Notes: generated by a model from the letters alone, not told the origin. Positions 7,341-15,623 are shown, counted from the first letter of the stretch. The stretch is 64,000 bases of DNA from Chloroflexota bacterium (GCA_902812455.1 CADDZH010000001.1:1-64000); one strand, 5' to 3'. A program made the numbers and translations.

Positions 7341-9671
7341 ATGATCAGATTATTGAGCAACACGCCTATTTACCGCCGTCTCTTCATCGCCTTCGCGTTT
7401 GCGGCTCTCATATCTGGTGTTGTGATCGTCTTACTGGGGAATTTTTATATTAGCTCGCTGACTACACGAGGCCAGGCGGTGCGAACCAGCTTCGATGCCC
7501 AGAGCCTGGCCTCGCAGGAGGAGGCAAACCTGCAGCGCATGAATGCAGTGCTGGAGGCTTTCCATGACCAAATATTTGGCAGCGCGAGCGGCTTTATCCA
7601 GGATACCTCATTCGCCTCATCAGGTCCCCTGCTCGATCTCGAAGTTGCTGTTCGTGAAGCACAGTTCGATCAGGCGCTAAAGACCTATCAAAGCAACTAC
7701 GAGATAGCCACTTCCCCCAATATGAGCACCATTCGCAGTATCCTGCTCAGTGATAATCCCGCCGCCGGCAATAGCATCATCAACAGCCAGCAGGCAGCGC
7801 TCAATAATGTGATCAATAATTTGTGGCCCAGGTATAAAAGCGCCCAGGATGCAGAGTTGAGAGACCTTGAGAATCTGGAGACCCAGTTGCTTAATGCTTC
7901 CGGGCCGACCCCATCTCAAATCAACCAGCTCTATGAGAAAGACTATGAAACGGCGTTCCAGGCCAGAGAGATCTTTACCCTGCTCAGCAATAACTGGCAG
8001 AGTGTGGTGAATGCGACGGTAGACATGGGCAAGGCGGTCATCACTGTTGGCCCATCACAAACGCAGCCGATTTTCGTGGCGACGTTAATAGCCATTGTCT
8101 TATCGCTCCTTGCACTCATTACCACCGGCTGGCTCATCAATATCACCATTACGCAGCCCCTACGGCAACTGGCAACCCTTACCAGGCGTATTGCCAAAGG
8201 CGAGACGAGCGCACGCGCGCCCCTTATTGGCCGTGATGAAATCTATATGGTAGCGGCTTCGATGAATAACATGCTTGACAATATCGTCCGCCTCATCCAG
8301 GAGACGCAGGCTCAACGCGATGCTCTGCAGGCGCAGGTGGAAAAGCTGGTCAGCGAAGTCAGCGGCGTCGGTGAAGGCGATTTGCGCGTCCAGGCCGAAG
8401 TTACGGCTGATGCTTTAGGCGTGCTCGCCGACTCCTTCAATTATATGGTAGAGGAATTGAGCAACCTGATCATCCGCGTCAAGATGGTAGCTCAAGAAGT
8501 TGAGTCCTTCACGGCCATTATTTTTGATCGCCTGAGGCAACTGGTAGAGACCGGCGACATACAACTTAGCCGTATCGAAAATGCTGCTATCGAAGTAGAG
8601 CATATGGCAGACTCAAGCCGCAAGGTGGCTGAACGCGCGCAAGTCCTCTTTAATGTGGCTCATGAAGCGCGTCAAAATGCGCAGGCAGGCCGTGAAGCAG
8701 TGCAGCAGACGGTTGAAGGCATGCAGCACATCCACGAAAACGTCCAATCTACCGCGAGCAAAGTCCAGACGCTTGGCGAGCGCTCGCGCGAGATCAACAA
8801 TATCGTCGAAGTGATTTCCAGCATTGCTCACCAGACGAACCGCCTCGCGCTGGACGCTGCCATTCAAGCCGCCATGGCCGGTGAAAACGGTAAAGGCTTT
8901 GGAGCGGTTGCAGCAGACATCCGCCGCCTGGCGGAGAGAGCCAAGGAGCAGGCTAGCAGCATTGCTCGTATCGTTCGCGGCGTCCGCGAAGACATAGGGG
9001 CCGTTGCCGTTTCTATGCAAGATACCGAGCGCGAAACATCCGTAGGTTCCAGGCTGACCCAGGAGGCTGGTATTGCCCTGGAGTCTATCTTCGCCGCCGT
9101 TGAGCATCAAGCGTTAGAAATCGAAGATATCAACCGGATGGTGAGGCAACAGCTTGAGTCTTCGAGCGCCATTGTGCAAATCATGCAGGGCCTCTCTGAG
9201 TCCACGCAGCAGAACACCATGAGCACCCGCGAAACCTCCCAATACATGGAACGCCTGGCTCGTTTGGTCGAACAACTGCGTGCATCCGTCGAAGCCTTCA
9301 AAGTGCGTGAAGATCAAAATTACTTGGCCCCAGGCTCAAATTTCAGCGTTATCCCTGTAGAGGCGCCACAAGAGCGCATGAGCCTGAGCGGGGCCTTCCG
9401 CACAGTCACGGCCAACGCCTTGCCATCATATAACAGCGTGCCGAATGCTTTGCCGCCCGCGCGCTCAGCCTATAACTCCTCCTACCCGCCAGCGCCGGTA
9501 ACCCCTCACCAGCCGCTGCCCCCAGCGCAATCAGGCAACGGCGGGCGCGGGCGAGCAGCAGCCATGCCTCCATACCAGCAACGCTATGGAGCACAGCCGC
9601 ACAACCAGTACGGTTATGGCCAGTACGGCCCGCCGGCCAACGGCCAGCCCAACAACGGTAATTACCCATAA
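7341..9671 (+). CDS. Methyl-accepting chemotaxis-type receptor
   Basis: A 776-residue transmembrane receptor. TM1 spans about residues 14-36, an extracytoplasmic helical sensor region about 37-240, and TM2 about 243-270. HAMP follows, then a second HAMP-like stretch to about 375, and a long signalling coiled coil of about 400-655. The kinase-contact hairpin near residue 494 reads IAHQTNRLALDAAIQAA and is continued by GFGAVAADIRRLAERA, a recognisable but diverged version of the usual tip. The last 110 residues are Pro/Gln/Asn/Tyr/Gly-rich and probably disordered. No che genes are nearby, so signalling may serve something other than flagellar chemotaxis. AAGGAG precedes the ATG. Confidence 0.92.
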   Translation: MIRLLSNTPIYRRLFIAFAFAALISGVVIVLLGNFYISSLTTRGQAVRTSFDAQSLASQEEANLQRMNAVLEAFHDQIFGSASGFIQDTSFASSGPLLDLEVAVREAQFDQALKTYQSNYEIATSPNMSTIRSILLSDNPAAGNSIINSQQAALNNVINNLWPRYKSAQDAELRDLENLETQLLNASGPTPSQINQLYEKDYETAFQAREIFTLLSNNWQSVVNATVDMGKAVITVGPSQTQPIFVATLIAIVLSLLALITTGWLINITITQPLRQLATLTRRIAKGETSARAPLIGRDEIYMVAASMNNMLDNIVRLIQETQAQRDALQAQVEKLVSEVSGVGEGDLRVQAEVTADALGVLADSFNYMVEELSNLIIRVKMVAQEVESFTAIIFDRLRQLVETGDIQLSRIENAAIEVEHMADSSRKVAERAQVLFNVAHEARQNAQAGREAVQQTVEGMQHIHENVQSTASKVQTLGERSREINNIVEVISSIAHQTNRLALDAAIQAAMAGENGKGFGAVAADIRRLAERAKEQASSIARIVRGVREDIGAVAVSMQDTERETSVGSRLTQEAGIALESIFAAVEHQALEIEDINRMVRQQLESSSAIVQIMQGLSESTQQNTMSTRETSQYMERLARLVEQLRASVEAFKVREDQNYLAPGSNFSVIPVEAPQERMSLSGAFRTVTANALPSYNSVPNALPPARSAYNSSYPPAPVTPHQPLPPAQSGNGGRGRAAAMPPYQQRYGAQPHNQYGYGQYGPPANGQPNNGNYP

Positions 9672-9715
9672 ACGTAATTAATAATGCACATTGACAAAAT
9701 AAGCCACCAATGGCC

Positions 9716-9780
9716 TGTAGGGGCCGATTTATCCAGCCTCTCCGGGGGAGAGGTAATACCATTGCCGATTGATCGGCCCA
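9716..9780. repeat. GGCCGAT/ATCGGCC repeat with internal hairpin
   Basis: A longer variant of the family. The usual ends (GTAGGGGCCGATTTATCC and GCCGATTGATCGGCC) flank an inserted CCTCTCCGGGGGAGAGG palindrome. It lies 45 bases past the chemoreceptor stop. Confidence 0.7.
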
Positions 9781-9945
9781 CATCCTTCCTGACCACACCA
9801 TTGGCGGATTCATTCGTTAACGTCCATTATAGAAACCATTGAGCTACTATCCATAACCCAGAGATTATCGATAGTATCGAGAACGGCTATCTCTTTTCAT
9901 GGACTTTCCTCCAGAAAGCCTGGTAGACTTGTGTAAAGAAGGACC

Positions 9946-9990
9946 CTATCGAATGTCATCCTGAGCGAAGCGAAGGATCTCTTTCGATAG
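9946..9990. repeat. CTGAGCGAAGCGAAGG repeat flanked by an inverted 8-mer
   Basis: A half copy (9953-9981) is framed by CTATCGAA (9946-9953) and TTCGATAG (9983-9990), which are perfect reverse complements. The rest of the 9672-10026 spacer holds no recognisable gene. Confidence 0.65.
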
Positions 9991-10026
9991 GCGCATAGAT
10001 GCAACAATGGCCTTGGAGGATAATAC

Positions 10027-10248
10027 ATGATTGCACACGGAACGTTTGCCAATGGCCTCGCGCAGGAGGCAGCCGTGCAGGAGGCTATAAGGATACTGGC
10101 AGAGCGGCCAACTGTTCAACGCTGGGTATGCGAAGTATGTGGTATGGTTCATACCGGGCCTGCTCCCCAGGCATGCAATAGCTGCGGGGTAGCAACTGCG
10201 CTCGTCCAGCAGGCAGATACCCATCGTGAAATGAATAGTCGCTGGTAA
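10027..10248 (+). CDS. Rubredoxin-like small metal-binding protein
   Basis: A 73-residue protein whose C-terminal half carries two CxxC knuckles: WVCEVCG near residue 34 and ACNSCG near 49. The spacing and the aromatic residue before the first Cys resemble the rubredoxin-like domain of rubrerythrins, so it should bind iron or zinc. The N-terminal half is a short amphipathic helix (QEAAVQEAIRILAE) and there is no ferritin-like domain, so it is not a full rubrerythrin. A TTGGAGGA ribosome-binding site sits eight bases before the ATG. It stands alone between the chemoreceptor and the convergent methyltransferase gene. Its role is unknown; electron transfer or a zinc ribbon are both possible. Confidence 0.75.
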   Translation: MIAHGTFANGLAQEAAVQEAIRILAERPTVQRWVCEVCGMVHTGPAPQACNSCGVATALVQQADTHREMNSRW

Positions 10249-10318
10249 TAAGCGCTCGTCACCCGTAATGGGTTCATATATATTTGTGCCTGGCACCCCT
10301 CCAGGGGTGCCAGGATTT

Positions 10319-11164
10319 TTATTGCGTGCTGTGCTGGCGCACAGCCTCGTACAGGATAATGCCTGTCGCAATGGCAGCATTGAGCGATTCTACCCCGTTA
10401 GCCAGCGGAATAGAGATGCTGCGTGTAGCCATCGCCCGCGCCTCTTGTGAAGATCCTTGCGCCTCGTTGCCAATGATCAAGGCGAAAGGAGTCTTCAGGT
10501 CTTGCTCGTAATAGATATGCGGGCTTCCAGCCTCGGCCAGGAACACGTTTCGTGCGCTAGGGCAATGGGCAGCCACCTTTTCTGCAATTGTAGCCCACGA
10601 GAGGTTTGTCTCTATTGGCAACGCGATATGGGCGCCCGCCGCTGCTCGCACCACCTTAGGGCTATAGCAATCCACGCTGCCGGCTGTCAGCAAGACTTCA
10701 TCAACATCTGCCGCCAGCGCCGTGCGTAAGATAGTTCCCATGTTTCCTGGGTCCGCCAGCCGGTCAAGGATGAGCAAGGCGGGCCGCATCGATGGAGGGC
10801 GCTGTGCCCGCAAGCGGGACGACGCGAACGCTGCGATAGGCAAGACACAGATGACTCCCTGCGATGTCTCTACATCTCCCAGGACTTCGATAACGCGCTC
10901 GCTTACTTCTACCAGTTGATCTTGCGAAATGAGAGATTGATCAGCGGCTTGCGCAAGGCGAGCAAGCAACTCCTTACCTTTCTCTGTGCGCTGTAAGAGC
11001 GAGGGCTGGTAATAAACCTCTTGCGGCATGATACCGGCATCGAGCAGCGCCTGGAGCAGGTGAGGGCCTTCCATCAAGAAGAGGCCGCTTTTTTTGCGGC
11101 CCCTCGTTGTATGCAGGTCTAACAGTTGGCGAACGCGTGGATTGTGCGGGCTGGTAATAAGCAT
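10319..11164 (-). CDS. TrmH/SpoU-family RNA 2'-O-methyltransferase
   Basis: A 281-residue SPOUT-class enzyme expected to methylate ribose 2'-OH of rRNA or tRNA with S-adenosylmethionine. An N-terminal substrate-binding domain (about residues 1-115) precedes the knotted catalytic domain. That domain shows all three SpoU motifs: LDRLADPGNMGTILRTA near 155, ALIIGNEAQG near 235 and SIPLANGVESLNAAIA near 255. It is the last gene of the bL35-bL20 operon, starting nine bases after the rplT stop, an arrangement also known from Firmicutes (ysgA). The exact modified nucleotide cannot be assigned. Confidence 0.9.
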   Translation of the reverse strand: MLITSPHNPRVRQLLDLHTTRGRKKSGLFLMEGPHLLQALLDAGIMPQEVYYQPSLLQRTEKGKELLARLAQAADQSLISQDQLVEVSERVIEVLGDVETSQGVICVLPIAAFASSRLRAQRPPSMRPALLILDRLADPGNMGTILRTALAADVDEVLLTAGSVDCYSPKVVRAAAGAHIALPIETNLSWATIAEKVAAHCPSARNVFLAEAGSPHIYYEQDLKTPFALIIGNEAQGSSQEARAMATRSISIPLANGVESLNAAIATGIILYEAVRQHSTQ

Positions 11165-11173
11165 GATTGCTTG

Positions 11174-11548
11174 TTATGCTTGCGTTTGCGGGCTCTCGAC
11201 AGCCGCCAGAGCCTTCTTGACAAGTTCACTGAAGGCTGCTTCGTCGTGAACGGCCATTTCAGCAAGAATCTTGCGATCTACCTCAATATTGGCAGCATGG
11301 ATAGCGTGCATGAGCTTGCTATAGCTCACACCATGCATGCGGGCGGCAGCATTGATGCGCGTAATCCACAGGCGGCGCATATCTCGCTTGCGATTGCGCC
11401 GGTCGCGATACATGTAGGCCAATGAACGCATGACAGATTCATGCGCCTTGCGGAATAAGCGCCTGCGCGTTCCACGATGGCCCTCAGCCATCTGTAAAAC
11501 CTTTTTATGTCTCTTATGTGCGGTAACGCCGCGTTTTACTCTGGGCAT
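11174..11548 (-). CDS. rplT: 50S ribosomal protein bL20
   Basis: Binds 23S rRNA early in large-subunit assembly. The sequence is canonical: MPRVKRGVTAHKRHKKVL at the N-terminus, then the basic helix with GHRGTRRRLFRKAHE, then RRLWITRINAAARMHG, the most conserved block of the family. Length of 124 residues is normal. It lies between rpmI (upstream, unusually separated by 184 bases of repeats) and the methyltransferase gene. In many bacteria bL20 represses its own operon by binding the leader mRNA; no leader structure is obvious here. Confidence 0.98.
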   Translation of the reverse strand: MPRVKRGVTAHKRHKKVLQMAEGHRGTRRRLFRKAHESVMRSLAYMYRDRRNRKRDMRRLWITRINAAARMHGVSYSKLMHAIHAANIEVDRKILAEMAVHDEAAFSELVKKALAAVESPQTQA

Positions 11549-11598
11549 TTTGTCATCTCTCCTCCATTCAATTGGTTCTCTATCCTTCCACGTACACC

Positions 11599-11633
11599 AT
11601 AGGGGTGCAATTCATTGCGCCCCCGCCGATTTT
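11599..11633. repeat. Repeat copy in the rpmI-rplT spacer (degenerate)
   Basis: Reads TAGGGGTGCAATTCATTGCG, then CCCCCGCCGATTTTGAAC. It is a variant of the GGCCGAT family in which CGATTTATC is replaced by CAATTCATTG. Confidence 0.55.
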
Positions 11634-11662
11634 GAACCTTAATAAAATCATGCCAGGATACA

Positions 11663-11735
11663 TGTAGGGACGCAATTCATTGCGCCCCCCGCCGATTTAT
11701 CGGCCTTTCTCTGGGCCCGATTTATCACGCCCCTA
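11663..11735. repeat. Two adjoining repeat copies in the rpmI-rplT spacer
   Basis: A copy at 11663-11705 (TGTAGGGACGCAATTCATTG, ending GCCGATTTATCGGCC) is followed directly by a fragment at 11713-11735 (GGGCCCGATTTATCACGCCC). With the copy at 11599-11633, the spacer within this operon is largely repeat DNA. Confidence 0.6.
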
Positions 11736-11936
11736 AAAGGAATAAGGCAACAGGCGTTTCAAGCGACGCCTATCACTTGTGGCCAGAGGAAACGTTTTAT
11801 CCGCCGAACGGACAAGCCTGGGAGATTTTTGGAGGCGGTGGTGGCTGATGGCCATTTTGCGGCGCATAAACTTGCCGCTGCCCGTAACTTTGACCCGCTT
11901 GGCCATGGCTTTGTGTGTTTTCAGTTTCTGCTTCAT
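11733..11936 (-). CDS. rpmI: 50S ribosomal protein bL35
   Basis: A 67-residue basic ribosomal protein with the family's conserved start MKQKLKTHKAMAKRVKVTG and the SGKFMRRK and HHRLQKSP segments. The ATG at 11936 is chosen because it gives the canonical N-terminus; an upstream in-frame ATG would add 15 non-homologous residues. A modest AAAGAAG precedes it. It is the first gene of the operon; infC, which often precedes rpmI, is absent, and the promoter pair lies at 12031-12133. Confidence 0.96.
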   Translation of the reverse strand: MKQKLKTHKAMAKRVKVTGSGKFMRRKMAISHHRLQKSPRLVRSADKTFPLATSDRRRLKRLLPYSF

Positions 11937-12009
11937 ATGTCTTCTTTCTGTTCTAGCTAGTCTCGCTATGAGACACTGCATCTAAACTCCTCAGAGGGCG
12001 CAGAGAAGC

Positions 12010-12042
12010 CTTTCTTCAGAGTGCCTGCTGATTATAACATAT
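12010..12042. repeat. 33-bp direct repeat, copy 1
   Basis: Identical over 33 bases to 12084-12116. It contains GATTATAACATAT, which on the minus strand is an extended -10 box (TGTTATAAT). It is separated from copy 2 by a CTGAGCGAAGCGAAGG-type repeat. Confidence 0.85.
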
Positions 12043-12052
12043 CGACGTCCAA

Positions 12053-12083
12053 GTCATGTCACCCTGAGCGAAGCGAAGGGTCT
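12053..12083. repeat. CTGAGCGAAGCGAAGG repeat between direct repeats
   Basis: A half copy (ATGTCACCCTGAGCGAAGCG, continuing AAGGGTCTC) lies exactly between the two copies of the 33-bp direct repeat. Confidence 0.75.
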
Positions 12084-12116
12084 CTTTCTTCAGAGTGCCT
12101 GCTGATTATAACATAT
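12084..12116. repeat. 33-bp direct repeat, copy 2
   Basis: Second copy of the direct repeat at 12010-12042. This copy carries the -10 box that is well spaced from a -35 box at 12128-12133. Confidence 0.85.
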
Positions 12117-12133
12117 TGAGGTCGTTTGGACAA
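12105..12133 (-). promoter_or_regulatory. Promoter of the rpmI-rplT-methyltransferase operon
   Basis: On the minus strand TTGTCC (12128-12133), a 17-base spacer and TATAAT (12105-12110) preceded by TGT give a good extended -10 promoter. The start site would fall near 12098, giving a leader of about 160 bases to rpmI. A second, duplicated -10 box lies at 12031-12036 without a clear -35. Confidence 0.65.
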
Positions 12134-12136
12134 TAG

Positions 12137-13936
12137 CTATCTTCTCGAAGGCCGGGAAGGCCAGGGACGAGAGGCCCAGGATGGCCGCGACAAGCCGCGC
12201 CGGCTTTGTTGCCCGGCAGCAGGCTCTTGCTCATGCCCGGCGTGAGCCATCTCCCAGGTTGCTGTGAAGAAGAGCGTCCAGCCCCATAGGAGGAGCGGCA
12301 GGCCCACAGTGGCCAGCGCCTCTCCTGACCAGGGAGGCTGCCAGAGCAGCGCGTACAGGCTGGCCAGTGCGCCCAGGGCAAGCAGCATTGCCAGCAGGAT
12401 CGTGCGCTTGCTGCCAGAACACAGGCTGAGGGCCAGCGGCAGCAGGATAAACCAGGGCCAGTAGACAGGGAGCAAGACCAGCAGGGCCAGCCATATCCAA
12501 CTGCTGAATAGGATCACCAGTTCTAGGGTATCGGCCAGCCACATGCCGAGCAGTAGCAGGCAACCCACCGTAAGAGCGGCAAGCAGCATCCAGTGATGCG
12601 GAGCCAGCAGCCACGAGAGCGCTCCGGGCAGGTGTACCGGCAGGTGCATAAGGGCCGCATCGAGCGAATGAACGGCCTGATCTGCCAGAAACACGGATTG
12701 CATGCTCGCCAGCACGCCGCTGGCCCCCCATCCTTGCCAGTACGGCAAGTATGCCAGCACAACCACCATACACGAAATGCCTATGATGGCCAGCCACCAG
12801 AACAGGCGGCGTCCCGATCTTAATGCCCGCGCGTGCTTTGTTAACAGCCGGAAAAAAAGAGGCAGCAACAGCAGGCAGAGCATATTGATGAGCACTGCCA
12901 GGAGCAGAAAGACCCAGCCCAGAATGGGCGAGTTGCGCTGGAAGAAGAACACCCCCAGCAGGAGAAAAAGAATGAGCACAATATCCAGGTGCATACTATT
13001 CACGCCTGCCAGCAGCACAACGGGATTCCAGGCGTAGAGCAGCGTGGCAAACAGGCGCATCTCCGGCTTGTGTTTTGCCAGGATTACCCAGATGAGCAGG
13101 GCGTTAAGCAGGTGCGCGGCAAGGCCCATTAAACGAAAGCCTATGATCACATGAGCTATGCTATCATGCGCAAGTAGGGCAACCGGAATGCAGAGATCAA
13201 TCCAGACCGGGCCGGGAAGCGCCGCTCCACCTGCGCTCAATGGAATTGCCGCGTGCAGCAAGTCATGCTTGAAGGTCGCCAGCGTGACCGTGTATGGATT
13301 GACATGATAAATGGTTATGAGGCGACCATAGAGGCCGTACAGCAACATATCCTGCGGAAAGACAGCAGGAGCAAAAAGCAAAGTCAGGCCAAAGAGGGCC
13401 GTAAACACAAGAATCAGGCTCAAAAGCCAGCGCGTAGCAGCCCGCGTGAGGGGCTTGCGTGCTACGCGATTGCCAAGGCGGCCCGCCATGAGCACAAGCA
13501 TAAAGGCCAGCCCTGCCAGTAATATCAGGAGATGCGCTGTTCCACTCCCAGTGCCTGGATTGAACAGGGGGACAGATGCCAGCAACTGGGCAAGTGGCGG
13601 GAAGGCGGTCGTCCAGTAGAACCGCGAAACCCAGGGGAAGGCAGCCAGGATCGCCTGTTTTGTCACATCAGTTGGTGAAGTGACGCCCGCCAGCACGGGA
13701 TACAGCGCCAGGAAGAGTAGTTCAATGAGCAGGCCCAGGAAGAGCAGTCGCAGGAATGCACGTCTTCCATACTTTGCTCGCTTTTGAGGAGCGTGCTGCG
13801 GTTCGTAATGGCCGGGCGTGTAGTATACTGATGGCCCAGGCACAGGTATTGTCGGCGGGGTGGCTCCTGGGAGGGCCGGCTGCGTTCTTCTCGTGTGTAT
13901 TGGAGCTACCCCTCGCTCGCTGGGACGCTGCTGCAT
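12137..13936 (-). CDS. Multi-spanning membrane protein, GT-C mannosyltransferase-like
   Basis: A 599-residue integral membrane protein with about 11-13 hydrophobic segments, a short Pro-rich cytoplasmic N-terminus and a basic C-terminal tail. One loop reads GLYGRLITIYHVNPYTV near residue 205. This resembles the Y-x-x-x-GR-x-NPY loop of polyprenol-phosphate-mannose-dependent alpha-mannosyltransferases (DUF2029/GT87 group), which transfer sugars on the outer face of the membrane. The call rests on that loop and the topology and is tentative. No glycan genes adjoin it. The stop codon lies next to the rpmI promoter and the start is divergent from rpsF. Confidence 0.6.
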   Translation of the reverse strand: MQQRPSERGVAPIHTRRTQPALPGATPPTIPVPGPSVYYTPGHYEPQHAPQKRAKYGRRAFLRLLFLGLLIELLFLALYPVLAGVTSPTDVTKQAILAAFPWVSRFYWTTAFPPLAQLLASVPLFNPGTGSGTAHLLILLAGLAFMLVLMAGRLGNRVARKPLTRAATRWLLSLILVFTALFGLTLLFAPAVFPQDMLLYGLYGRLITIYHVNPYTVTLATFKHDLLHAAIPLSAGGAALPGPVWIDLCIPVALLAHDSIAHVIIGFRLMGLAAHLLNALLIWVILAKHKPEMRLFATLLYAWNPVVLLAGVNSMHLDIVLILFLLLGVFFFQRNSPILGWVFLLLAVLINMLCLLLLPLFFRLLTKHARALRSGRRLFWWLAIIGISCMVVVLAYLPYWQGWGASGVLASMQSVFLADQAVHSLDAALMHLPVHLPGALSWLLAPHHWMLLAALTVGCLLLLGMWLADTLELVILFSSWIWLALLVLLPVYWPWFILLPLALSLCSGSKRTILLAMLLALGALASLYALLWQPPWSGEALATVGLPLLLWGWTLFFTATWEMAHAGHEQEPAAGQQSRRGLSRPSWASRPWPSRPSRR

Positions 13937-14071
13937 ATGTTTCCACCAATCAACTGTTCCTGATGCTTCGTTTCACCATATAAATAAAACGCCTGGTACG
14001 TCCCCCTTTTCCGTTTTTTTACCACAGAAAAAGAATGGCAGACCGGACGATTAGAAAAAGCCTTAGCTCTA

Positions 14072-14100
14072 TTGCCAGGCATAGCAAAGAATGCTATAAT
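14072..14100 (+). promoter_or_regulatory. Promoter of the rpsF-ssb-rpsR operon
   Basis: TTGCCA (14072-14077), a 17-base spacer and TATAAT (14095-14100) with an extended TGC immediately before it. Transcription should begin near 14107. Confidence 0.75.
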
Positions 14101-14106
14101 AGCGAG

Positions 14107-14296
14107 GTGTTTTGAGGAACACCCCGCGTCCATCGTGGGGCGATATTATGCTAAGGCCGCATATGTTCTGCGGCATCTGTTTTATTACCATACCACCTGC
14201 TCTGGCAGTTGCTGAATGAGGGCGAAGAGAAGCCTTATAGACGTATTCAGCAGGAGAAACTGACCAGATGCAAACCCAGAGGAAGGAGGAGGCTTC
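14107..14296 (+). promoter_or_regulatory. Structured leader of rpsF
   Basis: About 190 bases separate the inferred start site from rpsF. Hairpins include GGTGTT/AACACC (14107-14124) and GCCGCA/TGCGGC (about 14156-14174). In many bacteria the bS6-bS18 complex binds a CCG-containing hairpin in this leader and represses translation; the hairpins here are candidates, but the consensus was not verified. The remaining spacer back to 13937 shows no gene. Confidence 0.35.
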
Positions 14297-14809
14297 GTGA
14301 CGCGAGATTATGAACTGGGTTTCATTCTCAATCCCGAAGTCAATGAAGAGCAAACACAGGCCATTCTCGGCCGTGTTGAGCAGGTCGTCGCAAATCATGG
14401 CGGCCAGATAGTCAGGGTAAACCAGTGGGGGCGCCGGCGCCTGGCTTATCCCATAGAGCATCACCGCGATGGTCTCTACGTTTTCGTTGATATGATCCTG
14501 GCGCCTGAGACGGTCAATGAACTTGATCGAACGCTCAAGGTTTCTGAAGAAGTCCTTCGACACCTGATTAAGCGGCGAGATCCGAAGGCGGTGCAGAAGG
14601 AGCGGGAGGCTCGCGCCACAGTAGCGACCCCGCCCACTCCCCCGGCAGAGGAAGAAGCTGTAGCGCAGGATGAAGAAGCCATCCCCGGTGAGGAAGCATA
14701 TGCCGGAGAGGGTGAGGAGCCAGACCTGGCTGGCTTGCCCGAAGGCCTCTCTGCCGAGGAGATGGAGAATGTTCCCCCTGCTATCGAGGGTGAAGAAGAG
14801 TCAGAGTGA
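14297..14809 (+). CDS. rpsF: 30S ribosomal protein bS6 with acidic tail
   Basis: Binds with bS18 to the platform of the small subunit. Residues 1-96 are canonical: MTRDYELGFILNPE, WGRRRLAYPIEHHRDGLYVF and the ELDRTLKVSEEVLRHLI helix. The remaining 75 residues are almost entirely Glu, Ala, Pro and Gly, an acidic extension much longer than the few glutamates that RimK adds in E. coli. The GTG start at 14297 follows GGAAGGAGGAG. It is first in the classical bS6-SSB-bS18 operon. Confidence 0.97.
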   Translation: MTRDYELGFILNPEVNEEQTQAILGRVEQVVANHGGQIVRVNQWGRRRLAYPIEHHRDGLYVFVDMILAPETVNELDRTLKVSEEVLRHLIKRRDPKAVQKEREARATVATPPTPPAEEEAVAQDEEAIPGEEAYAGEGEEPDLAGLPEGLSAEEMENVPPAIEGEEESE

Positions 14810-14917
14810 AGCCTATTAGGTAAACAATGAGAGTATGTTTGGGAAGGTTCGTCTGATCTCTGTGGAAGAGCTGGGGCAAGGCACTGATATGCTATCATAG
14901 CGAAAGGATTATGAGCC

Positions 14918-15328
14918 ATGAACAAAATTATGTTAATCGGGAATCTCGGGAAGGATCCCGAGATGAACTACACCCCCAATGGCATCGCCGTGACCAGATT
15001 CTCCCTCGCCGTCAATCGCGTCACCAGGAACAGCACAGGCGAGAAGGAGAAAGAAACCGAGTGGTTCAACATTGTCGCCTGGCGCCAGCTTGCAGAGATT
15101 TGCAATACCTACTTGCATAAGGGCGACAAGGTCTATATCGAGGGACGCCTCACGCAGCGCAAGTACACCGATAGGGAGGGTGTCCAGCGCACAGCCATCG
15201 ATGTGGTGGCCACCGATATGGAGATGCTGACTACCAGGCCTGCGCAGGGAGGCAGTTCAGACCAGTTCTTAGCAGGTAATGCAGACGAGACCGACCCTCT
15301 TGGAGATTTAGAAGACCATCCCTTCTAA
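14918..15328 (+). CDS. ssb: Single-stranded DNA-binding protein
   Basis: Coats single-stranded DNA in replication and repair. The OB-fold begins NKIMLIGNLGKDPEMNY and includes VNRVTRN, TEWFNIVAWRQLAE and GDKVYIEGRLTQRKY. A short linker leads to the acidic tip ending DLEDHPF, the usual docking peptide for RecJ, RecQ and polymerase partners. At 136 residues the linker is compact. The second gene of the operon, it has AAAGGA ten bases upstream of the ATG at 14918. An overlapping out-of-frame ATG at 14911 is not used by the conserved protein. Confidence 0.97.
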   Translation: MNKIMLIGNLGKDPEMNYTPNGIAVTRFSLAVNRVTRNSTGEKEKETEWFNIVAWRQLAEICNTYLHKGDKVYIEGRLTQRKYTDREGVQRTAIDVVATDMEMLTTRPAQGGSSDQFLAGNADETDPLGDLEDHPF

Positions 15329-15350
15329 ATGTTGAATGAGGAGAGAGTCT

Positions 15351-15623
15351 GTGCAGAGACGAGTTGAAACAACTGGGCGAGGTGATCGCACACCTCGTCG
15401 CAAGATATGCCAGTTTTGCTATGACCACGTGCGCGAGATCGATTACAAGGATGCCGCTAAGTTTATGAAGCGCTACATCTCCGATCGCGGGAAAATCGAG
15501 CCTCGCCGCAAAACGGGCACATGCGCAAAACACCAGCGCCGCTTGAGCCAGGCCATTAAGCAGGCCAGATTTATGGCACTACTTCCCTACACTGCCGAGC
15601 ACATGCGCGGCATGCATACGTAG
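15351..15623 (+). CDS. rpsR: 30S ribosomal protein bS18, zinc-binding form
   Basis: A 90-residue small-subunit protein that pairs with bS6. It contains KICQFCYDH and later [10 protein letters not shown], giving a CxxC plus CxxH set that should bind zinc, as in the cysteine-bearing form of this family. The conserved stretch around [15 protein letters not shown] and [13 protein letters not shown] is complete. The GTG at 15351 is chosen because GAGGAGAG lies seven bases before it; an in-frame ATG at 15336 lacks a ribosome-binding site. bL9, often next, is missing. Confidence 0.95.
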   Translation: MQRRVETTGRGDRTPRRKICQFCYDHVREIDYKDAAKFMKRYISDRGKIEPRRKTGTCAKHQRRLSQAIKQARFMALLPYTAEHMRGMHT

